NCBI GenBank assembly: GCA_004299145.1
Contig: SCQD01000280.1
Location: 1 to 43,410 of the forward strand
DNA from: Methylococcaceae bacterium
GTDB taxonomy: Bacteria > Pseudomonadota > Gammaproteobacteria > Methylococcales > Methylococcaceae
DNA length: 43,410 nucleotides
Direction of reading: 5' to 3'
The notes beneath the pieces are model-generated. The model ran no database searches, was not told where the DNA came from, and worked only from the letters and a program-made list of their open reading frames with translations. Below, in pieces: positions 17,073 to 25,225 of the stretch. The position numbers were made by a program, and so were the translations under genes. The stretch's first letter is position 1; each line of letters starts with the position of its first letter.

Positions 17073-18287
17073 ATGAAAAAAACCAACAAACTCAAGATGA
17101 TCGACCTATTTGCGGGTGCCGGTGGGTTATCGCAAGGGCTTCGCGAGGTTGGTTTTCATAGTCTTTACGCCAACGAGATCAAGCAACGTTACTCTGAAAC
17201 ATATGAGGCAAATCACGAAAATACAATTGTAGACCAGCGTGACATTCGCAAGGTTGACGCAGGTTCCGTGCGGAAGCGCCTCAAACTTAAACGAGGTGAA
17301 TTAGATCTGATCGCAGGCGGTCCGCCTTGCCAAGGTTTTTCTATTAATGCTCCTGTTCGTTCTTCTGATGACGAGAGAAATCATCTGTTTAAGGAATACC
17401 TTAGGTTTGTGGATGAGTTCTTCCCTCGGGCGGTTCTCATCGAAAACGTGCCTGGCCTTGTATCATTTGAGGGAGGCATCACACTTCAGGCAATTCTGAC
17501 AATGCTCGAAAAACATGGTTATGAGTCAGATGTAAAAATACTATACGCGCCGCACTATGGCGTACCACAGACAAGGTGGCGAACGATCATAATAGGATTG
17601 AGGGATGGGCAGGCACCGGGGCTGGCGTTTCCGGAACCTGTACGCCAAGCTCCGATCCGGGTGAATTTTACATCCCGATTTGAAGGAAGGAACATCGTGG
17701 CGTTACCTGGAAAAGTGGAATTGCCATCCTTTGTTTCAGTAAAGGATGCCATCAGCGACCTTCCCGTTTTGAAAAATGGTGAAACAGGAGAAGAGAGAAA
17801 GAAATACCGGATAGCACCGATAAACGATTTTCAACGAGCAATGCGTGCTGGATCGAATGGTATTTTTAATCACGAAGCCGCGCGGCTGAGCAAAATTAAT
17901 CTTGAAAGGTTGGCATTTATACCTCCAGGAGGGAATTGGACGAGCATCCCAGAAAAACTTTTGCCGAAAGGTATGCAGCGAGCCAGGCGTTCTGATCACA
18001 CAAAACGCTATGGTCGGGTAGAGCCTAACGGACTAGCTTCGACAATTCTGACCAAGTGTGATCCACACTGGGGAGCTTATTTCCATTATGACCAAGATCG
18101 CGCCTTTACTGTCCGTGAAGCCGCACGAATTCAGACGTTCCCTGATACCTTCCATTTTCTTGGTTCCCGTGTTGAGCAATATGAGCAAGTTGGCAATGCA
18201 GTTCCCCCATTGCTTGCTGCTGCCATTGGTTGCTCACTGGCTTGTGTATTAGGTTACGAAATCAAAGAACTGACAGGGGCTTTATAG
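17073..18287 (+). CDS. DNA (cytosine-5-)-methyltransferase
   Basis: This 404-residue enzyme transfers methyl from S-adenosylmethionine to C5 of cytosine at a specific site, protecting it from the partner endonuclease. The ordered motifs are visible: motif I DLFAGAGGLSQG (11-22), motif IV GGPPCQGFS with catalytic Cys86, motif VI ENVPG (124-128), motif VIII QTRWRTIIIG, and motif X YEQVGNAVPP near the C-terminus. The target-recognition region lies between VIII and X. I use the ATG at 17073, preceded by GGAGAG. The stop TAG overlaps the GTG start of the next gene. Codon use is AT-richer than in flanking genes, which suggests acquisition. Confidence 0.93.
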   Translation: MKKTNKLKMIDLFAGAGGLSQGLREVGFHSLYANEIKQRYSETYEANHENTIVDQRDIRKVDAGSVRKRLKLKRGELDLIAGGPPCQGFSINAPVRSSDDERNHLFKEYLRFVDEFFPRAVLIENVPGLVSFEGGITLQAILTMLEKHGYESDVKILYAPHYGVPQTRWRTIIIGLRDGQAPGLAFPEPVRQAPIRVNFTSRFEGRNIVALPGKVELPSFVSVKDAISDLPVLKNGETGEERKKYRIAPINDFQRAMRAGSNGIFNHEAARLSKINLERLAFIPPGGNWTSIPEKLLPKGMQRARRSDHTKRYGRVEPNGLASTILTKCDPHWGAYFHYDQDRAFTVREAARIQTFPDTFHFLGSRVEQYEQVGNAVPPLLAAAIGCSLACVLGYEIKELTGAL

Positions 18288-19210
18288 TGGCGGGATTTAT
18301 ATGGGAATTCTTCGGGTTTCGTTCTAAAGATAAGTCTGCTGAGGCCAGAGAAGCAGCACAGAAAGAACAATGTCCAATTCTTAACGAGAGGTGTGAGAAG
18401 ACTTTTAACGACGGGATAGTTTCCGGCGTCTGTACACTGAAACCAATAACATCAGATCCTGTAATCTGCTGCCCGATTCGACTTTATGCAGATGATTACA
18501 GGATACTTCGGGATGTATCGGTAAAAGCATTTGGAGAGAATCTCGATCTAATTCCAGGGCGCGAAGCTGTTTTTGCAGCCAGGACAGGAGGAAAAACATG
18601 TATTGCTGTTTTTGGTAAGCGCTGGGGTGGGGAATTACGCCTGCCCCAGAAGTCAGGTAGCGGTGGATATTTCGTAGATTGGGTGTTGGCCAAGCTGGAT
18701 ACAGACGGCGAATTATTGGAATTTGTAGCGGTAGAAGTCCAGACAATTGATACAACCGGGAACTACCGTAACGGGTACTCTGAACTCAACAGTGATCGAA
18801 ATGTTGTAAAAACCACTGCTGGATTGAATTGGGAAAACGTATCAAAGCGAATCCTTCCTCAATTGATATATAAAGGACAAGTTCTTCAACGTGAAGAAAT
18901 GTGTAAGAAGGGTCTGTTTTTCGTTTGCCCGCAACCCGTTTTTGAACGTATCGCAAGCAGACTTGGCGGGCAAGATGGCCTTATTCGCTATGCGCTACAA
19001 CCGGCGTCAATCACATTTTTAGCTTACAACCATAATGTGGAAAAACAAGGAAAGGATGGTGAGTTGCTTCCTCTAAAGCAAACACTCTCTCATTCAACTA
19101 CAGTTTATAAAGTTCAAGAGGCTTTCAACAACGTTACTCTTCCTGAAGAGAATGTTTACAGGAACGCTATTATTAAAGCACTCAGGAAGGATCAAACTCA
19201 TCGCGGATAA
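18287..19210 (+). CDS. NotI-family type II restriction endonuclease
   Basis: This 307-residue protein, read from a GTG that overlaps the methyltransferase stop (TAGTG), has AGGGG seven bases upstream. It resembles NotI in order and spacing. The N-terminus has FIWEFFGFR (NotI: FIAEFFGHR). Four cysteines follow in CPIL, ERCEK, GVCTLK and ICCPIR (29, 36, 49, 61/62), as in the NotI iron-binding fold. Then come GGELRL and D131 in YFVDWVLAKLD. E150-V-Q152 in AVEVQTID matches the unusual E-x-Q form of the PD-(D/E)XK site. NotI itself cuts GCGGCCGC; the specificity here is not known. Similarity is from memory, not a search. Confidence 0.82.
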   Translation: MAGFIWEFFGFRSKDKSAEAREAAQKEQCPILNERCEKTFNDGIVSGVCTLKPITSDPVICCPIRLYADDYRILRDVSVKAFGENLDLIPGREAVFAARTGGKTCIAVFGKRWGGELRLPQKSGSGGYFVDWVLAKLDTDGELLEFVAVEVQTIDTTGNYRNGYSELNSDRNVVKTTAGLNWENVSKRILPQLIYKGQVLQREEMCKKGLFFVCPQPVFERIASRLGGQDGLIRYALQPASITFLAYNHNVEKQGKDGELLPLKQTLSHSTTVYKVQEAFNNVTLPEENVYRNAIIKALRKDQTHRG

Positions 19211-19619
19211 AGTTTCCCCAGTAATTCGTAGCAAAACAATGAGCCGTATCCGAAGCAAGGATATGGCGCCAGAAATGCTTGTGAGACGCCTTGTTTACGC
19301 CATGGGATACCGCTATCGCCTTCATCGAACTGATTTGCCGGGGAAGCCTGATCTCGTTTTTTCAAGCCGCAAGAAAATTATTTTTGTTCACGGCTGTTTT
19401 TGGCATCAGCATATAAAATGCAAAGATGGTCATGTTCCAAAATCAAACATCAAATACTGGCAACCCAAACTTGAACGGAATGTTCAAAGAGACAAAAAGG
19501 CACTGAAAGAACTTGAAGAACTTGGGTGGGATGTTTTGGTCGTTTGGGAGTGTGAAATCAAAGATCAAGAATTAATCTCTGTTAAAATCGAACAATTTCT
19601 TTCGAAAAGCATCGCCTAA
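19152..19619 (+). CDS. vsr: very short patch repair (Vsr) endonuclease
   Basis: Vsr nicks DNA at T:G mismatches left when 5-methylcytosine deaminates, so it fits a C5-methylase operon. Recognisable segments are IRSKTMSRIRSKD, YRYRLHRTDLPGKPDLVF, the catalytic/zinc region FVHGCFWHQH, and KYWQPKLERNVQRD. The start is uncertain. Homologues begin about where IADKVSP lies, but that codon is ATC (19200). ATC has AGGAAGG nine bases upstream, yet it is a non-standard start. The ATG at 19152, inside the endonuclease gene, gives 155 residues; the ATG at 19239 would cut conserved sequence. I give the longest frame. Confidence 0.88.
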   Translation: MFTGTLLLKHSGRIKLIADKVSPVIRSKTMSRIRSKDMAPEMLVRRLVYAMGYRYRLHRTDLPGKPDLVFSSRKKIIFVHGCFWHQHIKCKDGHVPKSNIKYWQPKLERNVQRDKKALKELEELGWDVLVVWECEIKDQELISVKIEQFLSKSIA

Positions 19620-19659
19620 CGAATAACAAGGAAACAGGGGCGCCCATTGGCCAGCCGGT

Positions 19660-19935
19660 ACCAACAAGGGAAAGCAGGGTAGAGTAGGGAACAAGGGTTC
19701 CACATTCCGTAGGCTTGGCCTATCCATTTCTGCCCCGTTCGTCTCGTCCGGCGATGTCTCATTAGCCATGCCATAGTCCGCTTCTCCTGCCCTCCCTCAT
19801 CAAACGTGCGTGCGGTTTTATTCGCTCCATCCTTTTAGGGGTTCACCCCTTTGGGGCCAGCCTGCGGCTGTCCAAACCCGCTCCCGCGGCGGATTTGTCC
19901 CGCACACGGCTTTCCGATGTTCTTCACACCAAAGC
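19660..19935 (-). mobile_element. probable group II intron 3' remnant
   Basis: Read on the minus strand, AACATCGGAAAGCCGTGTGC near 19915 and GCACGTTTGATGAGGG near 19800 resemble the conserved 3' portion of group II introns. A stretch of about 80 bp with several dyads interrupts the hairpin. No reverse transcriptase is encoded; only short broken frames are visible up to about 20110. The 19620-20194 gap otherwise shows no gene. The assignment rests on remembered sequence and is tentative. Confidence 0.35.
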
Positions 19936-20194
19936 ATGCGCCACCTTCCAGGCCGCATTAGTGGCAACTTTGTACACCCTCTGCTCTGTGTAGAAATCCC
20001 GGCGGGCAAATCGCTCTCCGCGATGGCGGACTTTGTGAGAATTTCGGCAAATAAATCTGCCCCCCACACACACAAAGCGTTCCGGCGGGAGACTGTTCAT
20101 AAACCTGACTCCTTTGGAACAATATGCATAGAAAAACGGCATTTCCTATATACATCGGTCACGACGTGCATAGGAAAACAGCAGAACGAATTCC

Positions 20195-22261
20195 TCAATC
20201 CCTCGCCCAACCCTCAACCAACGCGCTGGGCATCGGCAACGATTCGCTGGACGGTGGACAAGGCTTGCCGTTGAGGGCGCAGTAGCACACGCGCAGCATG
20301 TCCGCCACCAATACCCAGGTGATGACCAGGAAAAATGCCGTCAGGGCGGCGTCCAGGTAGTTGTTGAAGATTAATTGCGGGGCGCCGGCGGCTTTGGCGG
20401 CGTCCAGTTTGCCCTGCGCCAGCTTGTCGGCCAGATCGCCCGCTTGCGCCAGAAAGCCGATGCGCAGTTCCGGGCTGAACAGCTTTTCCCAGGCGGCGCT
20501 GCTGGTGACGATGACCAGCCAGGCCAGCGGCGCGCCGGTGACCCAGGCATAGTGCGCCTTGCCGGTTTTGACCAGTATGGTGGTGCCCACGCACAGGGCG
20601 ATGGCTGCCAGCATCTGGTTGGCGATGCCGAACAGCGGCCACAGGCTGTTGATGCCGCCCAGGGGGTCGATGGTGCCCATGTAGAGAAAATAGCCCCAGC
20701 CCGCCACAACCAGGAAGGAGGTGATTAGCACACCGGGGTACCAGGAGGTGCGGCCCAGGGCGGGCGACCAGTTGCCCAGCATGTCTTGCAGCATGAAGCG
20801 GGCGACGCGGGTGCCGGCGTCCAGCGTGGTGAGGATGAACAGCGCTTCGAACATGATGGCGAAGTGGTACCACAGCGACAGCAATTTTTCGCCGAAGGCA
20901 GCGGCGAACAGCGAGGCCATGCCCACCGCCAGCGACGGCGCACCGCCGGTGCGGGCAAATAGCGTACTTTCACCCATTTCCCGGGCCAATGCCTGCATTT
21001 GCTCCACGCCGACCGGAAAGCCCCAGGACGAAATCAGCGCCACGGCGTCGGCGGCTTCCTTGCCCACCACGCCCGCCGGGCTGTTGATGGCGAAATACAC
21101 GCCTGGTTCCAGCACGGTGGCGGCGACCATGGCCATGACGGCGACGAACGATTCCATCATCATGGCGCCGTAGCCGATGAAGCGCGCATCGGCTTCGTTC
21201 GCCAGCAGCTTGGGCGTGGTGCCGGAAGCGATCAGCGCGTGAAAGCCGGATATGGCGCCGCAGGCGATGGTGATGAAGACGAAGGGAAACAGCTTGCCGC
21301 CGAAGATGGGGCCGCTGCCGTCGATGAAAGGCGTCAGCGCCGGCATTTTGACTTCCGGGTGCAGGATGACGATGGCGACGGCCAGCGCGCTGATGGTGCC
21401 CAGCTTGACGAAGGTCGACAAATAATCGCGCGGTGCCAGCAGCAGCCAGACCGGCAGCACGGCGGCGGCAAAGCCGTAGGCGATGATCATCAGCGCCAGT
21501 TGCGGGCCGTCGAAGTCGAACCAGGCGCGCCAGGTGGCGTCGGCATCGATCCAGCCGCCGCCCACCACCGCCAGCAACAGCAGGCCGACGCCGATGGCGG
21601 TGGCTTCCAGCACCCGTCCGGGCCGCAGGTTGCGCATGTACAGGCCGACCAGCACCGCGATGGGGATGGTCGCCGCCACGGTGGAAGTGGCCCAGGGACT
21701 GTGCTTCATGGCGTTGACCACCACCAGGCCCAGCACGGCGATGAGGATGATCATGATGGCCATGACGCCGAACAGCGCCGCCGTGCCGCCCACCACGCCC
21801 AGTTCGTCGCGCGCCATTTGGCCCAGGGAGCGGCCGTCGCGGCGCAGCGAGAAAAACAGAATGGCAAAGTCCTGTACGCATCCGCCCAGCACCGCGCCGA
21901 CCAGTATCCACAGCGTGCCCGGCAAATAACCGAACTGCGCCGCCAGCGTGGGGCCGATGAGCGGGCCGGGGCCGGCGATGGCGGCAAAGTGGTGGCCGAA
22001 CACCACCCACTTGTGGGTAGGCACGAAATCGCGGCCATCGTTGAGGCGCTCAGCCGGCGTGGCGCGGGTGGCGTCCAGCACCAATACCTGCGTCGCGACA
22101 AAGGCGCTGTAAAAGCGGTAGCCCAGCGCGTACACGCACACAGCGGCGGTGACGAACCACAGGCTGTTGATGGTTTCGCCGCGATTGAGGGCAATGGCGC
22201 CGACGGCGGTTGCGCCGAGCAGGGCGATGGCGATCCAGATCAACCAGGTTCGATAATTCAT
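20195..22261 (-). CDS. cstA: CstA-family carbon starvation / pyruvate transporter
   Basis: This 688-residue polytopic membrane protein with some 16 or more hydrophobic segments is of the CstA/BtsT family, known for pyruvate or peptide uptake. Typical segments include GHHFAAIAGPGPLIGPTLAA, FGYLPGTLWILVGAVLGG and ALIASGTTPKL. The start at 22261 (MNYRTWLIW) has GGAG upstream; a few extra codons to 22279 are unlikely. It stands alone between the intron-like remnant and the PD-(D/E)XK-like gene. In enterobacteria the gene responds to carbon limitation; no CRP-type site was recognised here. Confidence 0.93.
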   Translation of the reverse strand: MNYRTWLIWIAIALLGATAVGAIALNRGETINSLWFVTAAVCVYALGYRFYSAFVATQVLVLDATRATPAERLNDGRDFVPTHKWVVFGHHFAAIAGPGPLIGPTLAAQFGYLPGTLWILVGAVLGGCVQDFAILFFSLRRDGRSLGQMARDELGVVGGTAALFGVMAIMIILIAVLGLVVVNAMKHSPWATSTVAATIPIAVLVGLYMRNLRPGRVLEATAIGVGLLLLAVVGGGWIDADATWRAWFDFDGPQLALMIIAYGFAAAVLPVWLLLAPRDYLSTFVKLGTISALAVAIVILHPEVKMPALTPFIDGSGPIFGGKLFPFVFITIACGAISGFHALIASGTTPKLLANEADARFIGYGAMMMESFVAVMAMVAATVLEPGVYFAINSPAGVVGKEAADAVALISSWGFPVGVEQMQALAREMGESTLFARTGGAPSLAVGMASLFAAAFGEKLLSLWYHFAIMFEALFILTTLDAGTRVARFMLQDMLGNWSPALGRTSWYPGVLITSFLVVAGWGYFLYMGTIDPLGGINSLWPLFGIANQMLAAIALCVGTTILVKTGKAHYAWVTGAPLAWLVIVTSSAAWEKLFSPELRIGFLAQAGDLADKLAQGKLDAAKAAGAPQLIFNNYLDAALTAFFLVITWVLVADMLRVCYCALNGKPCPPSSESLPMPSALVEGWARD

Positions 22262-22358
22262 GGGGCACTCCGGGTGCAATGTTATGGCTACAAACGTTTG
22301 GGGCAGGGTGCAAACCCCGCCCCGCTATGTCATTTCTCGGCAGTTTTGTGGGTACTTC

Positions 22359-22919
22359 TTACCAAATCCCCGGCACAAAGCGCTGGTCGTTGCGGATTTC
22401 CAGGTGATCGCCGCTTTCGAGAAGCCTTAATGATTCCGCGAGGACGCGGCGGCTTTGGCCGATGACGAACAAGCCCTGGCGGTAGGCGTATTGCGCCACG
22501 TTGTCGGGTATGACCATGGCCGCCACGGCGCCCATGACCCGCGCATCGGCGTAGCGGGGCAGCAGTTGCTTCAGCTTGGCCAGGCGTTCCAGGTGCTCCT
22601 GGACGTCGTCCAGCTTCAGGTTGCTTTTGCATTCGATGGCAATGACGTCGCTGTCGTTGACCACCAGCAAATCGATTTCGATGCCCGCCTCGTTGCGCTG
22701 GGCGCTGACGTTTTGCTGTACCTCGTGGATGTCGATGCCCCGCTCTTTGAACAAGCGCACGGCGGCGGGCCGTACGGCGTCCTCGATAAAATCACCCAGC
22801 CGATTGCCCAGCTTACCGATGCTGGCGGTGACTTCTTTGATCTTGCGGTCGGTTTCCCGCTGTGACTGGGCGAGTTCACGCAGAATGGCCCAGATATCAT
22901 CGGCGACGATGGCGCTCAT
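22359..22919 (-). CDS. PD-(D/E)XK nuclease-like protein (DUF3782 type) with a repeat insertion
   Basis: This 186-residue protein begins with a short coiled-coil region (RELAQSQRETDRKIKEV). A small alpha/beta domain follows, carrying EIDLLVVNDSDVIAIECKSN, the D...ExK pattern of PD-(D/E)XK nucleases. It matches widespread bacterial proteins of unknown function, often present in several copies per genome. Residues 154-166 (RRVLAESLRLLES) are encoded by a 39-bp palindromic element. Without them the sequence reads GLFVIGQSGDHLEI, the usual family C-terminus. The ATG at 22919 is chosen over an upstream ATG. The gene lies downstream of vapBC on the same strand. Confidence 0.72.
   Translation of the reverse strand: MSAIVADDIWAILRELAQSQRETDRKIKEVTASIGKLGNRLGDFIEDAVRPAAVRLFKERGIDIHEVQQNVSAQRNEAGIEIDLLVVNDSDVIAIECKSNLKLDDVQEHLERLAKLKQLLPRYADARVMGAVAAMVIPDNVAQYAYRQGLFVIGQSRRVLAESLRLLESGDHLEIRNDQRFVPGIW
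22413..22451. repeat. 39-bp palindromic element, codon-aligned inside a gene
   Basis: This is an inverted copy relative to 6823-6940. It replaces no codon: it adds exactly 13. GCTTT occurs at its left edge (22413-22417) and again just outside its right edge (22452-22456), like a short direct repeat made on insertion or tandem duplication. Confidence 0.8.
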
Positions 22920-22961
22920 GATGAAGCTCCTTGTAATCAAGTGGGTGAAAAAACCGGATGT

Positions 22962-23354
22962 TCATGCCCAATTCTCCAGTTTTAAACCAGCGACCCGTTC
23001 AAACTCCCGCGTATTGTGCGTCACCAGTACGGCGTCTTCCGCCAGGGCGTGGGCGGCGATGAGCAGGTCCATGTTGCCGATGGGGTTGCCTTGGCGTTCC
23101 AGATCGGCGCGGAGGATGGCATAAATGCGAGCTGCCTCCGCGGGCCAGGGATGGACCGGAAAGGGGCGCAGCCAATCTTCCATGAGCAAACGAAAACGGG
23201 ATGAGCCGGTTTTTTCGATGCCAAAGCGCAGTTCAGCGACCACAATGACCGACAAAAAAATATCGTTGGCGGTCTGCTCGGCAAAGTGTGCCAAAACGGA
23301 TTGAGGATGGCGACGCAAAATATAGCTGCAAATATTGGTATCAAGCATTTTCAT
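22962..23354 (-). CDS. vapC: VapC-type PIN-domain toxin ribonuclease
   Basis: This 130-residue PIN-domain endoribonuclease, type II TA toxin class, probably cuts tRNA or rRNA. The acidic active-site residues are D5 (MLDTN), E41 (VAELRFG) and D96 (NMDLLIAAHA), with the THNTREF motif following. The length is normal and no lesion is seen. The start at 23354 follows the antitoxin gene, but instead of the usual few bases there is a 99-bp gap filled by three tandem 36-bp repeats. Confidence 0.92.
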   Translation of the reverse strand: MKMLDTNICSYILRRHPQSVLAHFAEQTANDIFLSVIVVAELRFGIEKTGSSRFRLLMEDWLRPFPVHPWPAEAARIYAILRADLERQGNPIGNMDLLIAAHALAEDAVLVTHNTREFERVAGLKLENWA

Positions 23355-23357
23355 CGT

Positions 23358-23464
23358 GAAAGCCGCCGCGTAGCGGAATAACTAAGGCTTCTGGAAAGCC
23401 GCCGCGTAGCGGAATAACTAAGGCTTCCTGAAAGCCGCCGCGAAGCGGAATAACTAAGGCTTCT
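23358..23464. repeat. three tandem copies of a 36-bp palindromic element within vapBC
   Basis: Units start at 23358, 23394 and 23430. Each reads GAAAGCCGCCGCG, then TAGCGG or AAGCGG, then AATAACTAAGGCTTC. It is the 39-bp family lacking three bases in the hairpin loop; the CCGC/GCGG stem is kept. The vapB stop codon (CTA on the plus strand at 23454-23456) is inside the third unit. Confidence 0.85.
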
Positions 23465-23705
23465 GAAACCATTCCCTGTCTTGCGGCGGCCCATCGCCAC
23501 GGTCGGCAAGAAAATCATCCGGTAAGGGTTCGTGCGTGGCATAGAATTCTTCCAGCCAATTGGCAAGCGAGGCAGGTTTAGGATGCAGGATGACGCTATC
23601 CCCGCGTTTTTCGACAAACACTTCTTTGCCTTCAAAGCGAAATTCGGCAGGTAATCGCACTGCCTGACTACGACCGTTCATGAATAATTTGGCGGTTTGC
23701 AGCAT
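23454..23705 (-). CDS. vapB: VapB-type AbrB-fold antitoxin
   Basis: This 83-residue antitoxin has an N-terminal swapped-hairpin AbrB/SpoVT DNA-binding domain ([37 protein letters not shown]). An acidic C-terminal tail is expected to wrap VapC. The start at 23705 has GGGAG eight bases upstream. The last residues (FQKP) and the TAG stop are encoded by the adjoining 36-bp repeat, so the native end was probably a few residues different. Confidence 0.9.
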   Translation of the reverse strand: MLQTAKLFMNGRSQAVRLPAEFRFEGKEVFVEKRGDSVILHPKPASLANWLEEFYATHEPLPDDFLADRGDGPPQDREWFQKP

Positions 23706-23720
23706 GATGGAATCTCCCGT

Positions 23721-23743
23721 GGTATAGGCCTTCAGTATATACC
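23721..23743. promoter_or_regulatory. candidate vapBC operator
   Basis: GGTATA at 23721-23726 and TATACC at 23738-23743 form an inverted repeat 15 bp upstream of the vapB ATG, overlapping possible -10 hexamers on the minus strand. AbrB-type antitoxins usually autorepress from such sites. This is inferred from pattern only. Confidence 0.4.
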
Positions 23744-23770
23744 AGTATGACGGCAGCAGGGCCGGAGTGC

Positions 23771-25084
23771 TTATAGCAAATGCCCCCACATATCGTGTTC
23801 GTCGGTTTCTTCGATTTCCACATCGACAAACTCGCCGACCTCTAAATGGGTGGCGCCGTCGATAAATACCTGGCCGTCGATATCCGGTGCATCCGCCGGG
23901 CTGCGCGCTACCGCGCCTTCCTCCACCACCTCATCCACCAGCACCGTTTCCACGCCGCCGACGCGCTGCGCCAGCTTGGCGGTGCTGATGCGCGATTGGA
24001 CTTCCATGAAGCGCGCCAGGCGCTCTTCTTTCAAGGCTGCGGGGATTTGCCCCGGGAAAGCATTGGCGGTTGCGCCTTGCACCGGCGAATAGGCAAAGCA
24101 TCCCACCCGGTCCAGCTGGGCGGCTTCGATGAAATCCAGCAGCATTTGGAAGTCGTCCTCGGTTTCGCCGGGAAAGCCGACGATGAAGGTGCTGCGCAAT
24201 ACGATATCCGGGCAGACGTCGCGCCAATGGCGAATGCGCGCCAAAGTGTCTTCCGCCGCCGCCGGGCGCTGCATGGCTTTCAAAATGCGCGGGCTGGCGT
24301 GCTGAAACGGGATGTCCAGATAGGGCAGCACTTTGCCCTCGGCCATCAGCGGGATGACTGCGTCCACGTGGGGGTAGGGATAGACGTAATGCAAGCGCAC
24401 CCAGGGCCCCAGATCGCCCAGCGCCTGAACCAGCTCAAAAAAGCGCGTTTTCAGCGGGCGGCCGTTCCAAAAACCGGTGCGGTATTTCAAATCCACGCCA
24501 TAGGCGCTGGTGTCCTGCGCCACGACCAGCAGTTCCTTGACGCCCGCGGCGGTCAAGCGCTCGGCCTCTTCCATGACTTCGCCGATGGGCCGTGAGACCA
24601 GATCGCCGCGCAACGAGGGGATGATGCAAAATGTGCAACGATGGTTGCAGCCTTCGGCGATTTTCAAATAAGCGTAGTGGCGCGGCGTCAGCTTGATGCC
24701 TTCCGGCGGCACCAGGCTGATGAACGGGTCTTGCGGTGGCGGCGCGTGTTCGTGCACCGCCGCCACGACTTCTTCATAAGCATGAGCGCCGGTAATTTTC
24801 AGTAGTTGCGGGTGGCGGGCGCGGATTTCGTCCTCCCTGGCGGCGCCCAGGCAGCCGGTGACGATGACCTTGCCGTTTTCGCGCATGGCTTCGGCTATGG
24901 CGTCCAGCGATTCTTCCACGGCGGCGTCGATGAAGCCGCAAGTGTTTACCACCACCAGGTCGGCTGCTTGATAGGTAGCCACCAGATCGTAGCCTTCGGC
25001 GCGCAGCTTGGTGAGGATGCGTTCGCTGTCCACCAAGGCTTTGGGGCAGCCCAGGCTGATGAAACCGATGCGGGGTATACTCAT
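23771..25084 (-). CDS. rimO: ribosomal protein S12 methylthiotransferase
   Basis: This radical SAM enzyme of 437 residues methylthiolates an aspartate of ribosomal protein S12. The N-terminal UPF0004 domain supplies the first cluster through C13 ([12 protein letters not shown]), C49 (NTCGF) and C78 (TGCLG). The radical SAM motif CNHRCTFC is at 146-153. A C-terminal TRAM domain ends the protein ([18 protein letters not shown]). [12 protein letters not shown] distinguishes RimO from MiaB. It is transcribed away from the REC-PAS regulator at 25226. Confidence 0.96.
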   Translation of the reverse strand: MSIPRIGFISLGCPKALVDSERILTKLRAEGYDLVATYQAADLVVVNTCGFIDAAVEESLDAIAEAMRENGKVIVTGCLGAAREDEIRARHPQLLKITGAHAYEEVVAAVHEHAPPPQDPFISLVPPEGIKLTPRHYAYLKIAEGCNHRCTFCIIPSLRGDLVSRPIGEVMEEAERLTAAGVKELLVVAQDTSAYGVDLKYRTGFWNGRPLKTRFFELVQALGDLGPWVRLHYVYPYPHVDAVIPLMAEGKVLPYLDIPFQHASPRILKAMQRPAAAEDTLARIRHWRDVCPDIVLRSTFIVGFPGETEDDFQMLLDFIEAAQLDRVGCFAYSPVQGATANAFPGQIPAALKEERLARFMEVQSRISTAKLAQRVGGVETVLVDEVVEEGAVARSPADAPDIDGQVFIDGATHLEVGEFVDVEIEETDEHDMWGHLL

Positions 25085-25225
25085 GCGGGATAGATGCGGT
25101 GGGAAAGGGCGCCTATTTTACAATGGCCGCCGGATCGCGCGCCGCTTTATGAAGCGGGACCGTTATCACACCAAGAAATAAAATGGCCCTGCCACAGCCC
25201 CAACTCGATGCAAAGCCTGTAGGCT

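Noticed and set aside
20999-22465. Long plus-strand open frame (488 codons) opposite cstA
   Set aside because: The product is His/Gln/Asp-rich low-complexity sequence typical of the antisense of a GC-rich membrane-protein gene, and cstA is unmistakable on the other strand.
23358-23464. Tandem repeats considered as a CRISPR array
   Set aside because: Units are head-to-tail with no unique spacers and are palindromic; there are no cas genes nearby. The same applies to 6823-6940.
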